A stretch of 64,000 nucleotides of DNA. It comes from Parabacteroides sp. AM08-6 (GTDB taxonomy: Bacteria > Bacteroidota > Bacteroidia > Bacteroidales > Tannerellaceae). Position numbers and translations under genes: made by a program. The notes under the pieces are model-generated. The model searched no databases. It was not told where the DNA came from and saw only the letters and a program-made list of their open reading frames with translations. This document shows positions 44,106 to 56,222 of this stretch, one piece after another. Positions within the stretch are counted from its first letter, which is position 1; each line of letters starts with the position of its first letter. The stretch spans positions 124,455-188,454 of the forward strand of contig NZ_QRMP01000005.1 of NCBI RefSeq assembly GCF_003473295.1, in the 5' to 3' direction.

Positions 44106-45140
44106 TTATAAAAGGATAATCCCATTCTGTTTGCATTCTTCAACCTGCTCTTCCGGCCATATAGAGGCTTGTACCTCACCGATATGGGCCTTGCGAAGGA
44201 AGAACATACAGAGACGGCTTTGCCCGATACCTCCACCGATGGAAAGCGGTAGACGGTCCTCCAGCAAAGCTTTGTGGAATTCAAGTTCCTTGCGTTCGGG
44301 ACAACCGCAGATGTCAAGCTGGCGTGATAGTGCTTCTTTGTCTACCCGGATGCCCATGGATGAGAGTTCAAAAGCACACTTGAGTACATCGTTCCAGAGA
44401 ATGATGTCCCCATTCAGCCCTTTAAATCCATTAGAGTTGACGGAACTCCAATCGTCGTAATCCGGGGCGCGTCCGTCATGCTTTTCTCCATTGGCAAGTT
44501 CGTTACCGATACCGATAATGAAGATAGCTCCGAACTTTTCGGCAGCTTTTGTTTCTCGTTCGCGCGGGGAGAGGCATGGGTACATGCTCAGTAATTCTTC
44601 TGAATGGATAAATGTTATCTCATTGGGCAAAAACGGAGTTATGTGAGGATAACAGTCGTATACCATCACTTCAATTTCTTTCAAAAGGGAATAGATGCAG
44701 CGAACCGTTTTCTTGAGATAATCCAGATTCCGGTCTGCCGGGTGTATCGTACGTTCCCAATCCCATTGGTCTACATAAAGAGAGTGGAGATTGTCCAGTT
44801 CTTCGTCGCCACGGATAGCGTTCATGTCGGTGTAAAGTCCGTATCCGGCAGGAATGCGGTATGAAGCCAGTTTCATCCGTTTCCATTTGGCTAGCGAATG
44901 AACAACTTCGGCTGTGCGGTCGCCCATGCAGTGGATAGGAAAACGGACAGGGCGTTCAACACCGTTCAGGTCGTCGTTGATGCCTGTTCCAGAAAGAACA
45001 AATAGGGGGGCAGTCACACGACGCAGGTTCAGTGATTTTGACAATTTTTCCTGAAAAGCGGTTTTCAGCATACGGATGGCCTGTTCTGTTGTTTCAGGCG
45101 TCAACGTCTGTTTGTAATCTTTTGGAATGATAAGTGACAT
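44106..45140 (-). CDS. asnA: Aspartate-ammonia ligase (asparagine synthetase A)
   Basis: Makes asparagine from aspartate and free ammonium. The 344 residues follow the class II aminoacyl-tRNA-synthetase-like AsnA fold: RRVTAPLFVLSGTGINDDLNG, RDEELDNLHSLYVDQWDWE-like RGDEELDNLHSLYVDQWDWE, and the C-terminal LPLSIGGGIGQSRLCMFFLRKAHIGEVQ. It lies between amt and glnN, so uptake, PII control and two ammonium-fixing enzymes are contiguous. A second, glutamine-dependent synthetase (asnB) is 9 kb upstream in the same island. A set of three 23-bp-spaced repeats precedes this gene. Confidence 0.96.
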   Translation of the reverse strand: MSLIIPKDYKQTLTPETTEQAIRMLKTAFQEKLSKSLNLRRVTAPLFVLSGTGINDDLNGVERPVRFPIHCMGDRTAEVVHSLAKWKRMKLASYRIPAGYGLYTDMNAIRGDEELDNLHSLYVDQWDWERTIHPADRNLDYLKKTVRCIYSLLKEIEVMVYDCYPHITPFLPNEITFIHSEELLSMYPCLSPRERETKAAEKFGAIFIIGIGNELANGEKHDGRAPDYDDWSSVNSNGFKGLNGDIILWNDVLKCAFELSSMGIRVDKEALSRQLDICGCPERKELEFHKALLEDRLPLSIGGGIGQSRLCMFFLRKAHIGEVQASIWPEEQVEECKQNGIILL

Positions 45141-45181
45141 AATCTTTATAGTTTTAAATGTTGATTGTTATCATGTATTTT

Positions 45182-45242
45182 CCCCTTCGAGGCAAGTATA
45201 ACTCGCCCTTTAAGGCAAGGGTGGTGTCCCCCTCAAGGTAAG
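45182..45242 (-). repeat. Three 15-bp direct repeats at exact 23-bp spacing upstream of asnA
   Basis: CCCCTTCGAGGCAAG (45182), GCCCTTTAAGGCAAG (45205) and CCCCCTCAAGGTAAG (45228) share a near-palindromic CCCTTnnAGG core. They fill most of the 116-bp amt-asnA gap. The last unit overlaps a stem AAGGGTGG/CCACCCTT (45217-45224 with 45243-45250) that has a T-run on the plus strand only. No -7 box for asnA was found nearby. Confidence 0.6.
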
Positions 45243-45256
45243 CCACCCTTTTTTTC

Positions 45257-46525
45257 TTAGCTGTTGTAAGCCGTTTCACCATGTTCGTAAATATCCAATC
45301 CTTCTTCTTCCACACGTGCCGGAACGCGGAGTCCATGTACGATGTCGAGTCCTTTGAATACCACAAATCCCATGAAGGCAGCCCAGCATCCTACCACTAC
45401 GGCTCCGAATATCTGCGCCAGCAGGAAGTTTGCGCTTCCGCAGTAGAAAAGACCTTCTTCGGTAGCGAATAAACCGGTCAGGATAGTACCGAGACATCCA
45501 CATACACCGTGTACGGAAGAAGCTCCGACCGGGTCGTCAATCTTCAGTACGTTGTCGATAAATTCTACCGCATATATCATCACTGTCCCGCAAATGGCTC
45601 CAATCAAAACTGCTCCTGCCGGAGATACCAAATCGCAACCAGCTGTGATACCGACCAGGCCTGCCAATACACCATTCAGTGTCAGTGAAAGAGACGGTTT
45701 CTTATATTTGCACCAGGCAACAACCAGAGAGAAGAAACCTCCGGCACAAGCTGCCAAGTTGGTTGTCAGGAATACATGTGAAATAGCCGTACGGTTACCT
45801 TCTCCGGAAGCGGCCAGCTGCGAACCGGGGTTGAAACCGAACCAACCGAACCATAGGATGAATACACCCAGAGCAGCCAGCATCAGGCTGTGGCCGGGGA
45901 TAGCATGTGATTTCTTGTCTTTACCATATTTACCGATACGCGGGCCGAGAATGGCTGCACCGACTAGGGCAACCCAGCCTCCTACAGAGTGGACGATGGT
46001 AGAACCTGCGAAGTCGTGAAACGTGGTTCCGAAAGTATTCATCATAAAACTACCTTCTTCGCCATTCATCAACCATCCGCCTCCCCATGTCCAATGACCG
46101 CTTACCGGATAAATCAGTACGCTGATAAGGACCGTATAAGCCAGATACATGGAAAATTTCGTACGTTCGGCCATAGCACCGGAAACGATGGTGGCAGCTG
46201 TCGCGCAGAACACTGTCTGGAATACCAGAAACCCTTCGACCGGCAGTTCTGTCTTATAGAAACTGATATTAAACAGGTGAGGTATTCCGCAGAAACCTCC
46301 TGTACCGAACATAAGACCGAAACCTATGGCCCAGAAGAGCAGCGAACCCAACATAAAGTCGAGTAAGTTCTTCATCAATATATTTGCCGTATTCTTTGTA
46401 CGGGTAAAACCGGCTTCCACAAGGGCGAATCCCGGTTGCATGAAAAACACTAACATGGCTGCAAGCAGCATCCACACGGTATCTAGCGATAGGGCTAAAT
46501 CTGTAATTGTATATGTTGTATCCAT
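45257..46525 (-). CDS. amt: Ammonium transporter
   Basis: A 422-residue Amt/MEP channel with eleven hydrophobic helices. Signature segments are MQPGFALVEAGFTRTKNTANILMKNLLDF, DFAGSTIVHSVGGWVALVGA and FNPGS with the pore region WFGWFGFNPGSQLAASG. HGVCGCLGTI holds one of the twin His positions. The cytosolic C-terminal tail (RVPARVEEEGLDIYEHGETAY) carries the conserved GLDxxEHGE motif that contacts PII proteins. glnK lies 81 bp upstream in the same direction, the near-universal pairing. It imports ammonium or ammonia for glnN, asnA and GOGAT nearby. Confidence 0.97.
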   Translation of the reverse strand: MDTTYTITDLALSLDTVWMLLAAMLVFFMQPGFALVEAGFTRTKNTANILMKNLLDFMLGSLLFWAIGFGLMFGTGGFCGIPHLFNISFYKTELPVEGFLVFQTVFCATAATIVSGAMAERTKFSMYLAYTVLISVLIYPVSGHWTWGGGWLMNGEEGSFMMNTFGTTFHDFAGSTIVHSVGGWVALVGAAILGPRIGKYGKDKKSHAIPGHSLMLAALGVFILWFGWFGFNPGSQLAASGEGNRTAISHVFLTTNLAACAGGFFSLVVAWCKYKKPSLSLTLNGVLAGLVGITAGCDLVSPAGAVLIGAICGTVMIYAVEFIDNVLKIDDPVGASSVHGVCGCLGTILTGLFATEEGLFYCGSANFLLAQIFGAVVVGCWAAFMGFVVFKGLDIVHGLRVPARVEEEGLDIYEHGETAYNS

Positions 46526-46553
46526 AAAGCTTTTGTATTTGTAGTTAGTAGCT

Positions 46554-46584
46554 GGTAGTTAGTCGTTGATGACTGCTAACTACC
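46554..46584 (-). other. Intercistronic hairpin between glnK and amt
   Basis: A perfect 9-bp stem GGTAGTTAG/CTAACTACC (46554-46562 with 46576-46584) without a T-run. It may mark an mRNA processing or stability boundary that sets the glnK:amt ratio. Confidence 0.45.
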
Positions 46585-46606
46585 TGAACTTCTTCTCTTT
46601 CTTTTC

Positions 46607-46963
46607 TTATTCTTCCTTTTCTGCGTTATAGAGAGCGATGTCGCCACGTTCGCCGGTACGGATGCGGATAGAGTCTTCAACCGGAATGACGAAGATACGT
46701 CCGTCTCCGATTTCACCAGTCTGGGCCGCCTTGATGATAGCTTGTATTGTTTTCTCTACATTTTTGTCGCGTACTACGATGGAGATAAGTATCCGTTCGA
46801 TGTAGCTTGTGTCGTACACAACGCCACGATAGATACGTCCTTGCCGTGCTTTGCCAACTCCTCTTACCTCATAGTAAGAGAACCATTCAATGTTTGCCGC
46901 AAGAAGAGCTTCCTTCACTTCCTCGAACTTGGTCTTGCGAATAATAGCTTCAATCTTTTTCAT
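46607..46963 (-). CDS. glnK: PII nitrogen-regulatory protein, GlnK type
   Basis: A 118-residue PII trimer subunit that senses 2-oxoglutarate and ATP/ADP and gates Amt. The family start MKKIEAIIRKTKFEEVKEAL, the B-loop TGEIGDGRIFV and the C-loop IRTGERGD are intact. The T-loop (about residues 37-55) reads KARQGRIYRGVVYDTSYIERI. It keeps the IYRG and the Tyr50 equivalent to the uridylylated Tyr51 of E. coli, but the following residues differ from the usual MVDFLPK. Whether modification occurs is open, as no uridylyltransferase is in the window. It is paired with amt. Confidence 0.96.
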   Translation of the reverse strand: MKKIEAIIRKTKFEEVKEALLAANIEWFSYYEVRGVGKARQGRIYRGVVYDTSYIERILISIVVRDKNVEKTIQAIIKAAQTGEIGDGRIFVIPVEDSIRIRTGERGDIALYNAEKEE

Positions 46964-46977
46964 AACTTAAAGAGTTT

Positions 46978-46993
46978 GGGTGATGTCTCACCC
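46978..46993 (-). other. Small hairpin at the glnK translation start
   Basis: GGGTGA-TGTC-TCACCC, a perfect 6-bp stem 15 nt before the glnK ATG. It could affect translation initiation. No SD sequence is evident between it and the ATG. Confidence 0.4.
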
Positions 46994-47015
46994 GATTAAT
47001 ACTTTTGGAAAAGGT

Positions 47016-47101
47016 GTATAGAAGCCCGCCTCTCTTAGTTAGGGGATGGCTATGCGGTATAACATTCTATAAAATCAATAAACAGACGGGCTTTTCTATA
47101 C
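47016..47101 (-). other. Long stem-loop between outer-membrane protein gene and glnK
   Basis: Arms 47016-47028 and 47087-47101 pair over 13 bp with a 2-nt bulge and enclose about 58 nt. A T-run is absent. It fills the largest gap (212 bp) inside the dapF-to-glnN series and may separate the dap/porin part from the glnK-amt part. Confidence 0.45.
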
Positions 47102-47175
47102 GTTCCTTTATCCTATTTTCTGATAACCTGTATTTTTGTTTCTTATAGCATTATAGCTCAGAGTCAGAGACTATA

Positions 47176-47892
47176 TCATAAGCTAATGCCGAATACTAAA
47201 AATATATCATCATGCTCAGGAGCCGCAATCACTTGGGTAAATATCGGTAGCGAGAAAGAGTTTGTGATTTTAACCTCTTTACTGGCCTTTAGTGAAATGC
47301 TGTTCAGTCCGAAACCGTCGCTATACTGGCTTTTGAAGGGAGAGATACCGAAACTGGGTGTGAAATCGATACCCCAGACGTTGACAGTATAGGCAGCTTC
47401 GAAATACGAAGAGTAATACCGGTCGCCATCTTCCGGGTCCTTGTCGCCACCAGCGAACATTGTGCTCCAGGTCAGGCTCAAAGGAAATTTCTCACCAAAA
47501 TTATATCCGATAGTCCCTTCAAAATAATGGTCTGTCTTGTAGCGTCCGTAACGGGCACCTTGACCGGACCACCAATAATCGGTAACTGCTATACTGAATC
47601 CTCCGATTCCGTATCCTAATGTGAGGTCGAATTCCTTTGCCTTATATTCATCCGAAGAACCGGAGAAATCCGATGAACCCCACGCTGTGAGAGATAACCC
47701 TGCATACGACATGCTCAGGCTGGGCTGTATGGCAGGTCCTGTTTGGTACATCCCTCTCCATACATAGCTGCTGACGAGGTCGGCAGCCGGCGCAATTTCA
47801 AACTTCTTTTCTTCCTGTGCAAAGGCAGAAAAAGACATAAGTAGAGCCGTAGCAGACAGAAATGCCTGCTTAAGAGTAATTGTTTTCATCAT
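47176..47892 (-). CDS. Small outer-membrane beta-barrel protein of the ammonium locus
   Basis: A 238-residue exported protein with a Sec signal ending at SAFAQ. The N-terminal strand ADLVSSYVWRGMYQTGPAIQPSLSMSYAGLSLTAWGS and the C-terminal strand IFLVFGISL resemble TorF/MltA-interacting-type small barrels in which a VWRG motif follows the first strand. Amphipathic aromatic strands run throughout. It lies between dapL and glnK. I recall similar barrels next to glnK-amt in Bacteroides, suggesting a role in passage of small nitrogenous solutes across the outer membrane. That role is inferred only from position. Confidence 0.8.
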   Translation of the reverse strand: MMKTITLKQAFLSATALLMSFSAFAQEEKKFEIAPAADLVSSYVWRGMYQTGPAIQPSLSMSYAGLSLTAWGSSDFSGSSDEYKAKEFDLTLGYGIGGFSIAVTDYWWSGQGARYGRYKTDHYFEGTIGYNFGEKFPLSLTWSTMFAGGDKDPEDGDRYYSSYFEAAYTVNVWGIDFTPSFGISPFKSQYSDGFGLNSISLKASKEVKITNSFSLPIFTQVIAAPEHDDIFLVFGISL

Positions 47893-48000
47893 GTTTTTTC
47901 TGTTTGATAACCGTTAAACACTTTGCCTAATGCTTCCTTGCTATCAGGATAGGTAAGGGGGATATTTGCGCAGTATCCCTCCTTCGCATCGACAGTTAAT

Positions 48001-49230
48001 TCAGAGTATCCACTTCTTCAGCCTGGCCATGGCTTCCAATGTGTCGTCTCTGTCTCCGAAAGCGGTGAGGCGGAGATAGCCCTCACCACTGGGCCCGAAC
48101 CCCACACCGGGGGTCCCTACTATATAGACTTCATAAAGTAGCTTGTCAAAAAACTTCCAAGAGGAGAGGCCGTCTGGGGTCTTCAACCAGATGTAAGGGG
48201 CATTTTCGCCACCATACACTTTGAGGCCGCAACTCTGGAGGCTTTCTCTCATAATTTTGGCATTGGTCATATAATAATTAATTGTATCCTTTACCTGTGC
48301 TTTCCCTTCCGGACTATAGATAGCTTCTGCTCCCCGTTGGGTTATATAGCTTGTGCCGTTGAACTTTGTACTCTGGCGGCGATTCCACATCCGGTTCAGC
48401 GGAACCTGTTCGCCTGCCAAGGTGAAAGCATTCAATTCTTTCGGGACAACCGTATAACCGCAACGTACGCCTGTGAAACCGGCTGTTTTGGAAAAACTGC
48501 GGAATTCGATTGCCACCTTTTTCGCCCCTTTTATCTCATAGATGGAATGGGGTATATTCGGGTCCTGAATGTAGGCTTCGTAAGCCGAGTCGTACATAAT
48601 CAGGCAATCATTGGCAAGCGCGTAATTTACCCATTTCTTTAATTCCTCTTTTGTAAGGGTTGTTCCGGTCGGGTTATTCGGATAACAGAGGTAAATAATA
48701 TCTACACGGCGACCGGGTAAATCGGGTATGAAGTTGTTGGCTTCCGTACAAGGAATATAGACCACATCACTCCATTTACCGTCTTCCAGTATACCGGTTC
48801 GTCCACTCATCACGTTCGAGTCGATGTAAGCCGGGTAGACCGGGTCTGTTACTCCGATGCTGTTATCGTGACGAAGCAAATCGCCTATATTTCCGCAGTC
48901 GCTTTTAGCACCGTCGCTGACAAATACTTCACCGGGTTCGATAAAAATGCCACGGCTGGCGTAATCGTTCTTGATGATGGCGTCTATCAGAAAGGAATAG
49001 CCCTGTTCCGGTCCGTATCCATGAAAGGTTTCCTTGCTTGCCATTTCATCAACTGCTTTGTGCATGGCTTCGATAACGGCAGGGGCTAATGGTTGTGTTA
49101 CATCACCGATACCCATGCGGATAATTTTCTCTTTCGGATGTGTAACCTTGAAACTGTTTACCTTTTTTGCGATGTCTGAGAAAAGGTAATTGTTTTGTAG
49201 TTTCAGAAAATGTTCGTTAATCAGTGCCAT
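48001..49230 (-). CDS. dapL: LL-diaminopimelate aminotransferase
   Basis: Converts tetrahydrodipicolinate directly to LL-diaminopimelate with glutamate as amino donor, bypassing the succinylase steps. The 409 residues start [24 protein letters not shown] and contain [33 protein letters not shown] and the PLP Lys near residue 247 in [18 protein letters not shown]. These features and the length are characteristic of the DapL group. It follows dapF by 55 bp, and the pair gives meso-diaminopimelate for peptidoglycan and lysine. Glutamate use links it to the surrounding nitrogen genes. Confidence 0.95.
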   Translation of the reverse strand: MALINEHFLKLQNNYLFSDIAKKVNSFKVTHPKEKIIRMGIGDVTQPLAPAVIEAMHKAVDEMASKETFHGYGPEQGYSFLIDAIIKNDYASRGIFIEPGEVFVSDGAKSDCGNIGDLLRHDNSIGVTDPVYPAYIDSNVMSGRTGILEDGKWSDVVYIPCTEANNFIPDLPGRRVDIIYLCYPNNPTGTTLTKEELKKWVNYALANDCLIMYDSAYEAYIQDPNIPHSIYEIKGAKKVAIEFRSFSKTAGFTGVRCGYTVVPKELNAFTLAGEQVPLNRMWNRRQSTKFNGTSYITQRGAEAIYSPEGKAQVKDTINYYMTNAKIMRESLQSCGLKVYGGENAPYIWLKTPDGLSSWKFFDKLLYEVYIVGTPGVGFGPSGEGYLRLTAFGDRDDTLEAMARLKKWIL

Positions 49231-49285
49231 ACTCTTTCAATTGTTTTATGTTGCCGGGACATGATTGTTTGTCCCTTGTTTGTGT

Positions 49286-50122
49286 TTATACTTCCAATTC
49301 CCCCTCGAATACCTTTACCGCTCCTCCGGTCATGTAGACCTTGCCGGAGCTTTCGTCCCACCGGATGGTCAGGGGACCGCCATCCATGACGACTTTTGTT
49401 GTTCGTTCTGTTTTTCCACATACCACACCGGCCACGGCTGTGGCGCATGCTCCCGTTCCGCAAGCTTGGGTTATGCCGGAACCCCGTTCCCAAACTCTCA
49501 TCCGTATTTTATCAGGGCTTAATACCTGAACAAATTCAACGTTGGTTCGGTTCGGAAATAATGGGTGATATTCTATCTGGGGACCAACAACCGGTAAATT
49601 TATTTTGTTAATGTCTTCCACAAAGATGACAAAATGCGGATTACCCATTGAAACAATTGTACCTGTGTAGAAAACACCTCCGACTTCTATTTCGAGGGCA
49701 ACTTCTCCGACAAACGGTTGGCCCATGTCGACTGTCACCTCAGTGACCTCTTCACGTGGACCGGAGGATAAGTTTCCTGTTACTTTAGTTGTCAGTTGTA
49801 ATTCTTTGATACCGGATAGTGTCTCTAAAGTAATTGTTTTTTTATTAGTCAGTCCTTTATCATATACGTATTTACCGATACAACGGGATGCGTTGCCACA
49901 CATCATAGCCTCAGAACCATCAGCATTGAAGATACGCATACTGAAATCGGCTATTTGGGAAGTCCCAATCAAAACTAATCCATCCGAACCAATTCCTGTG
50001 TGCGGAGCGCTCCACTTAATGGCTAGTTCTTCCGGGTTTTCAATCGGAAAAGCCATTGTGTTCACGTATATGTAGTCGTTTCCGGCTCCGTGCATCTTGG
50101 TGAATTTAATTAGTTCTGTCAT
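49286..50122 (-). CDS. dapF: Diaminopimelate epimerase
   Basis: Interconverts LL- and meso-diaminopimelate. Both catalytic cysteines are present: near residue 76 in [15 protein letters not shown] and near 222 in [15 protein letters not shown]. The N-terminal [16 protein letters not shown] is diagnostic. The ATG at 50122 (278 residues) is chosen over one at 50173 because the -7 box at 50171-50178 would leave the upstream ATG untranscribed, and the 17 extra residues lack similarity. It heads the dapF-dapL-porin-glnK-amt-asnA-glnN series. Confidence 0.96.
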   Translation of the reverse strand: MTELIKFTKMHGAGNDYIYVNTMAFPIENPEELAIKWSAPHTGIGSDGLVLIGTSQIADFSMRIFNADGSEAMMCGNASRCIGKYVYDKGLTNKKTITLETLSGIKELQLTTKVTGNLSSGPREEVTEVTVDMGQPFVGEVALEIEVGGVFYTGTIVSMGNPHFVIFVEDINKINLPVVGPQIEYHPLFPNRTNVEFVQVLSPDKIRMRVWERGSGITQACGTGACATAVAGVVCGKTERTTKVVMDGGPLTIRWDESSGKVYMTGGAVKVFEGELEV

Positions 50123-50170
50123 TTTACTGTTGTTATCTTGTTTATTGTATCTTTTTGTTTTATTACACTG

Positions 50171-50178
50171 CAAATATA
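50171..50178 (-). promoter_or_regulatory. dapF promoter
   Basis: TATATTTG on the minus strand with TTG 21 nt upstream (50202-50200), 49 bp before the dapF ATG. It decides the dapF start. The rest of the gap to 50403 shows nothing recognisable. Confidence 0.65.
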
Positions 50179-50403
50179 AATCATTTTGTTATATTGTATC
50201 AATAAATAATGTCTGAATGTCTATAAAATATGGGGTTTGTGATAATTTGCTCTAAATAGATATATGTAGGTTTTAATTTATAACTTAATACTAGTATTTT
50301 GAATTATATTGTAAGTTAGCGTATATGAAAAGTTGTAGAAATAGACCTGAAAAGAGAGAGTGTAGAAGTTACTTCTATTTACTTTATGTCTGTTTTGGAC
50401 GAA

Positions 50404-50459
50404 AAAAAGACGCTAATATGTGCAAATAGATAGCTATTCGAGCATATTAGCGTCTTTTT
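50404..50459. terminator. Terminator after the beta-galactosidase gene
   Basis: A perfect 17-bp stem (50404-50420 with 50443-50459) with T/A-rich flanks on both sides, 44 bp past the beta-galactosidase stop. It isolates that gene from dapF. Confidence 0.93.
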
Positions 50460-50503
50460 GTTAGGTGATGCCGGTTTGGTTTCTCCGGCATTCCTGGATG
50501 TGA

Positions 50504-54136
<3,633 letters not shown>

Positions 54137-54217
54137 TTATAATTAAAGATGGAAAAGGATGTATGCCTTGCCGGAAAAGCATATAATCTTTTTATATTTT
54201 CCTTCTTTGCAAATATA

Positions 54218-54304
54218 CTTTCAATATATGTTGAAAGTAAAAAAGATAATTGTTCTTTTTGCTTTCAATAATTGTGTTTTTATTGTTCAACATTGTATAT
54301 AGTA
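54218..54304. repeat. Dispersed hairpin-forming repeat, copy 2
   Basis: Similar over about 80 bp to 24064-24147, in the same orientation. The start also carries its own palindrome (ACTTTCAA/TTGAAAGT at 54218-54239). The outer arms TGTTGAA/TTCAACA pair perfectly here although the 3' arm differs from copy 1, a change that keeps base pairing. Confidence 0.6.
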
Positions 54305-54310
54305 AATTTG

Positions 54311-54417
54311 CAAGTAAGGAATCCGGTAAAAGGTTACTATGGAACAGGGAAAAACTTACTTGTCTTTTCCAAAACGGAAAGGGGCTACCGGTGTCCGTTG
54401 ATGCCGGCAGCCCCTTT
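54311..54417 (+). ncRNA. Possible small RNA antisense/convergent to asnB end
   Basis: A plus-strand -7 match TAAATTTG (54303-54310) precedes about 105 nt. These have complementary ends CAAGTAAG (54311) and CTTACTTG (near 54355), then a stem AAAGGGGCT/AGCCCCTTT with inner CCGG pairs (54378-54417). The hairpin is also the expected terminator of asnB on the other strand, so the RNA is only a candidate. No known family was recognised. Confidence 0.2.
54378..54417. terminator. Terminator after asnB
   Basis: A 9-bp stem AAAGGGGCT/AGCCCCTTT extended by CCGG/CCGG after one mismatch, 9 bp past the asnB stop codon. Confidence 0.7.
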
Positions 54418-54425
54418 GTTATTGA

Positions 54426-56090
54426 TTAGTATGCCTTTTCATGCACCCCTTTTACCGCACGGCCGCTTGGGTCGTTCAAGTTTCTGAACGTACTGTCCCA
54501 AGCAAGTGCTTCCGCTGTGGAACATGCAACACTCGGTACACTCGGTACGCTTCGGGCGGCACTTTCGCTGGGGAAATGTTCTTCGAAAATAGAACGGTAA
54601 TAGTATTCTTCTTTATTCTGAGGCGGATTGATGGGGAAGCGTTGGGCGGCATTTGCCATATCTGTATCGCTGACCGCTTCCGACGTTATCTTTTTCAATG
54701 TGTCAATCCAGTTGTAGCCGACACCGTCGGAGAATTGCTCTTTTTGACGCCAGGCTATTTCTTCGGGTAGCATGTCGGAAAAGGCTTCACGAAGGATTTT
54801 CTTCTCTATCACATTGCCAGGGCACATCTTGGCTTCTGGGTTGAGGCGCATGGCCACATCCAGAAATTCTTTGTCGAGGAAAGGAACACGTCCTTCCACT
54901 CCCCAGGCACACAGGCTCTTGTTGGCGCGAAGACAATCGTACATGCAAAGTTTACTTAGCTTGCGGACGGTTTCTTCATGGAACGTTTTCGCGTCGGGGG
55001 CTTTGTGGAAGTAAAGGTAACCTCCGAAAACCTCGTCGGCACCTTCGCCGCTCAATACCATTTTAATACCCATCGATTTGATAACGCGTCCCAGCAAATA
55101 CATGGGGGTGGAAGCGCGAACGGTCGTCACATCATAAGTTTCGATGTTGTAGATTACGTCGTGGATGGCATCCAAGCCTTCCTCTATTGTATAGTTTATC
55201 TCGTGGTGGACAGTACCGATATAATCAGCCACCTTCTTGGCTGCCACCAAATCCGGCGCTCCTTTGAGACCGATAGCGAAGGAGTGCAATCTAGGCCACC
55301 ACGCATCTGCTTTTCCTCCGGTCTCGATGCGTTTGGCTGCGTATTTTTTGGCTATGGCGGAGATGATGGACGAGTCCAGGCCACCGGAAAGAAGTACGCC
55401 GTAGGGCACATCGCTCATCAACTGGCGTTGTACGGCGGCTTCGAGGGCATCGTGTAGTTCTTGTACGCTGGCGGAATTGTTTTTGACGTTATCATAGTGT
55501 ATCCAGTCGCGGACATACCAATGGGTAAAATCCCGGTCGCGGCTATAGAAGTAGTGTCCGGGAGGAAACTGGTCATAGGATGTGGCGAAGCCTTCCAGGC
55601 CTTTCAGCTCGGAAGAAACGAGAAGATGGCCTTCATCATCGTGGCCGATATATAGGGGAATCACTCCGATTGGGTCGCGAGCAATCAGATAAGAATCGTT
55701 TTCCTCGTCGTAGAGGGCAAAAGCAAAGATACCGCTAAGCTTTTCGACACAATCCACGCCATATTTACGATAGAGGGCGAGGATGACTTCACAGTCGCTT
55801 CCGGTTTGGAAGTCGTATTCACCTTTCAGCTGTTCGCGAATTTCGCGATGGTTGTATATTTCGCCGTTGACTGTCAGGATGAGTTTGCCGTCTTTACTTT
55901 TCAGCGGTTGGCCACCTGAGGCGGGGTCGACGATAGAAAGACGTTCGTGGGCAAGAATGGCGGTTTGTCCTTGGTAGATGCCGCTCCAATCCGGTCCGCG
56001 GTGACGGATACGTTTACTCATTTTCAAGGCTTGCTGTCTCAAGGATGCAGCATCGCCATGGATATTGAAAATTGCTGTTATGCCACACAT
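54426..56090 (-). CDS. asnB: Glutamine-hydrolysing asparagine synthetase B
   Basis: ATP-dependent amidation of aspartate using glutamine. The N-terminal MCGITAIF places the glutaminase nucleophile at Cys2. RHRGPDWSGIY and LAHERLSIVDP follow in the class II amidotransferase domain (to about residue 190). The synthetase domain has the PP-loop VLLSGGLDSSIISAIA near 236 and LSGEGADEVFGGY. The 554 residues match AsnB of E. coli. A low-complexity Ser/Pro/Val stretch near the C-terminus (SARSVPSVPSVA-like) is a minor oddity. It lies downstream of gltD, in the same direction, and complements the ammonium-dependent AsnA nearby. Confidence 0.96.
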   Translation of the reverse strand: MCGITAIFNIHGDAASLRQQALKMSKRIRHRGPDWSGIYQGQTAILAHERLSIVDPASGGQPLKSKDGKLILTVNGEIYNHREIREQLKGEYDFQTGSDCEVILALYRKYGVDCVEKLSGIFAFALYDEENDSYLIARDPIGVIPLYIGHDDEGHLLVSSELKGLEGFATSYDQFPPGHYFYSRDRDFTHWYVRDWIHYDNVKNNSASVQELHDALEAAVQRQLMSDVPYGVLLSGGLDSSIISAIAKKYAAKRIETGGKADAWWPRLHSFAIGLKGAPDLVAAKKVADYIGTVHHEINYTIEEGLDAIHDVIYNIETYDVTTVRASTPMYLLGRVIKSMGIKMVLSGEGADEVFGGYLYFHKAPDAKTFHEETVRKLSKLCMYDCLRANKSLCAWGVEGRVPFLDKEFLDVAMRLNPEAKMCPGNVIEKKILREAFSDMLPEEIAWRQKEQFSDGVGYNWIDTLKKITSEAVSDTDMANAAQRFPINPPQNKEEYYYRSIFEEHFPSESAARSVPSVPSVACSTAEALAWDSTFRNLNDPSGRAVKGVHEKAY

Positions 56091-56126
56091 AATGATATAT
56101 TGTTTTAAATGTTAATACTTCTTTTT

Positions 56127-56181
56127 CCGGTTTGCCACCGGGGGGCTTTGCTTGACACTCTCCGGTTTTGGCCGGGGAGAG
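56127..56181 (-). other. GC-rich hairpins in the gltD-asnB gap
   Basis: CCGGT/ACCGG (56127-56141) and a CTCTCCGG/CCGGGGAGAG stem with a bulge (56158-56181) lie in the 132-bp gap. They lack a T-run on the minus strand. They may limit read-through from gltD or stabilise its 3' end. Confidence 0.4.
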
Positions 56182-56222
56182 AGGTGCCGGCTTTTAAAAG
56201 TGAGTCGAAACCGATGGTTCGG

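Noticed and set aside
45154..45366. Minus-strand ORF of 70 codons across the amt end and the repeat region
   Set aside because: It lies out of frame inside amt and across three 23-bp repeats, whose period is not a multiple of three. There are no protein features.
54311..54417. 6S RNA
   Set aside because: It is too short and lacks the large central bubble flanked by long stems. It is kept only as a low-confidence small RNA candidate.
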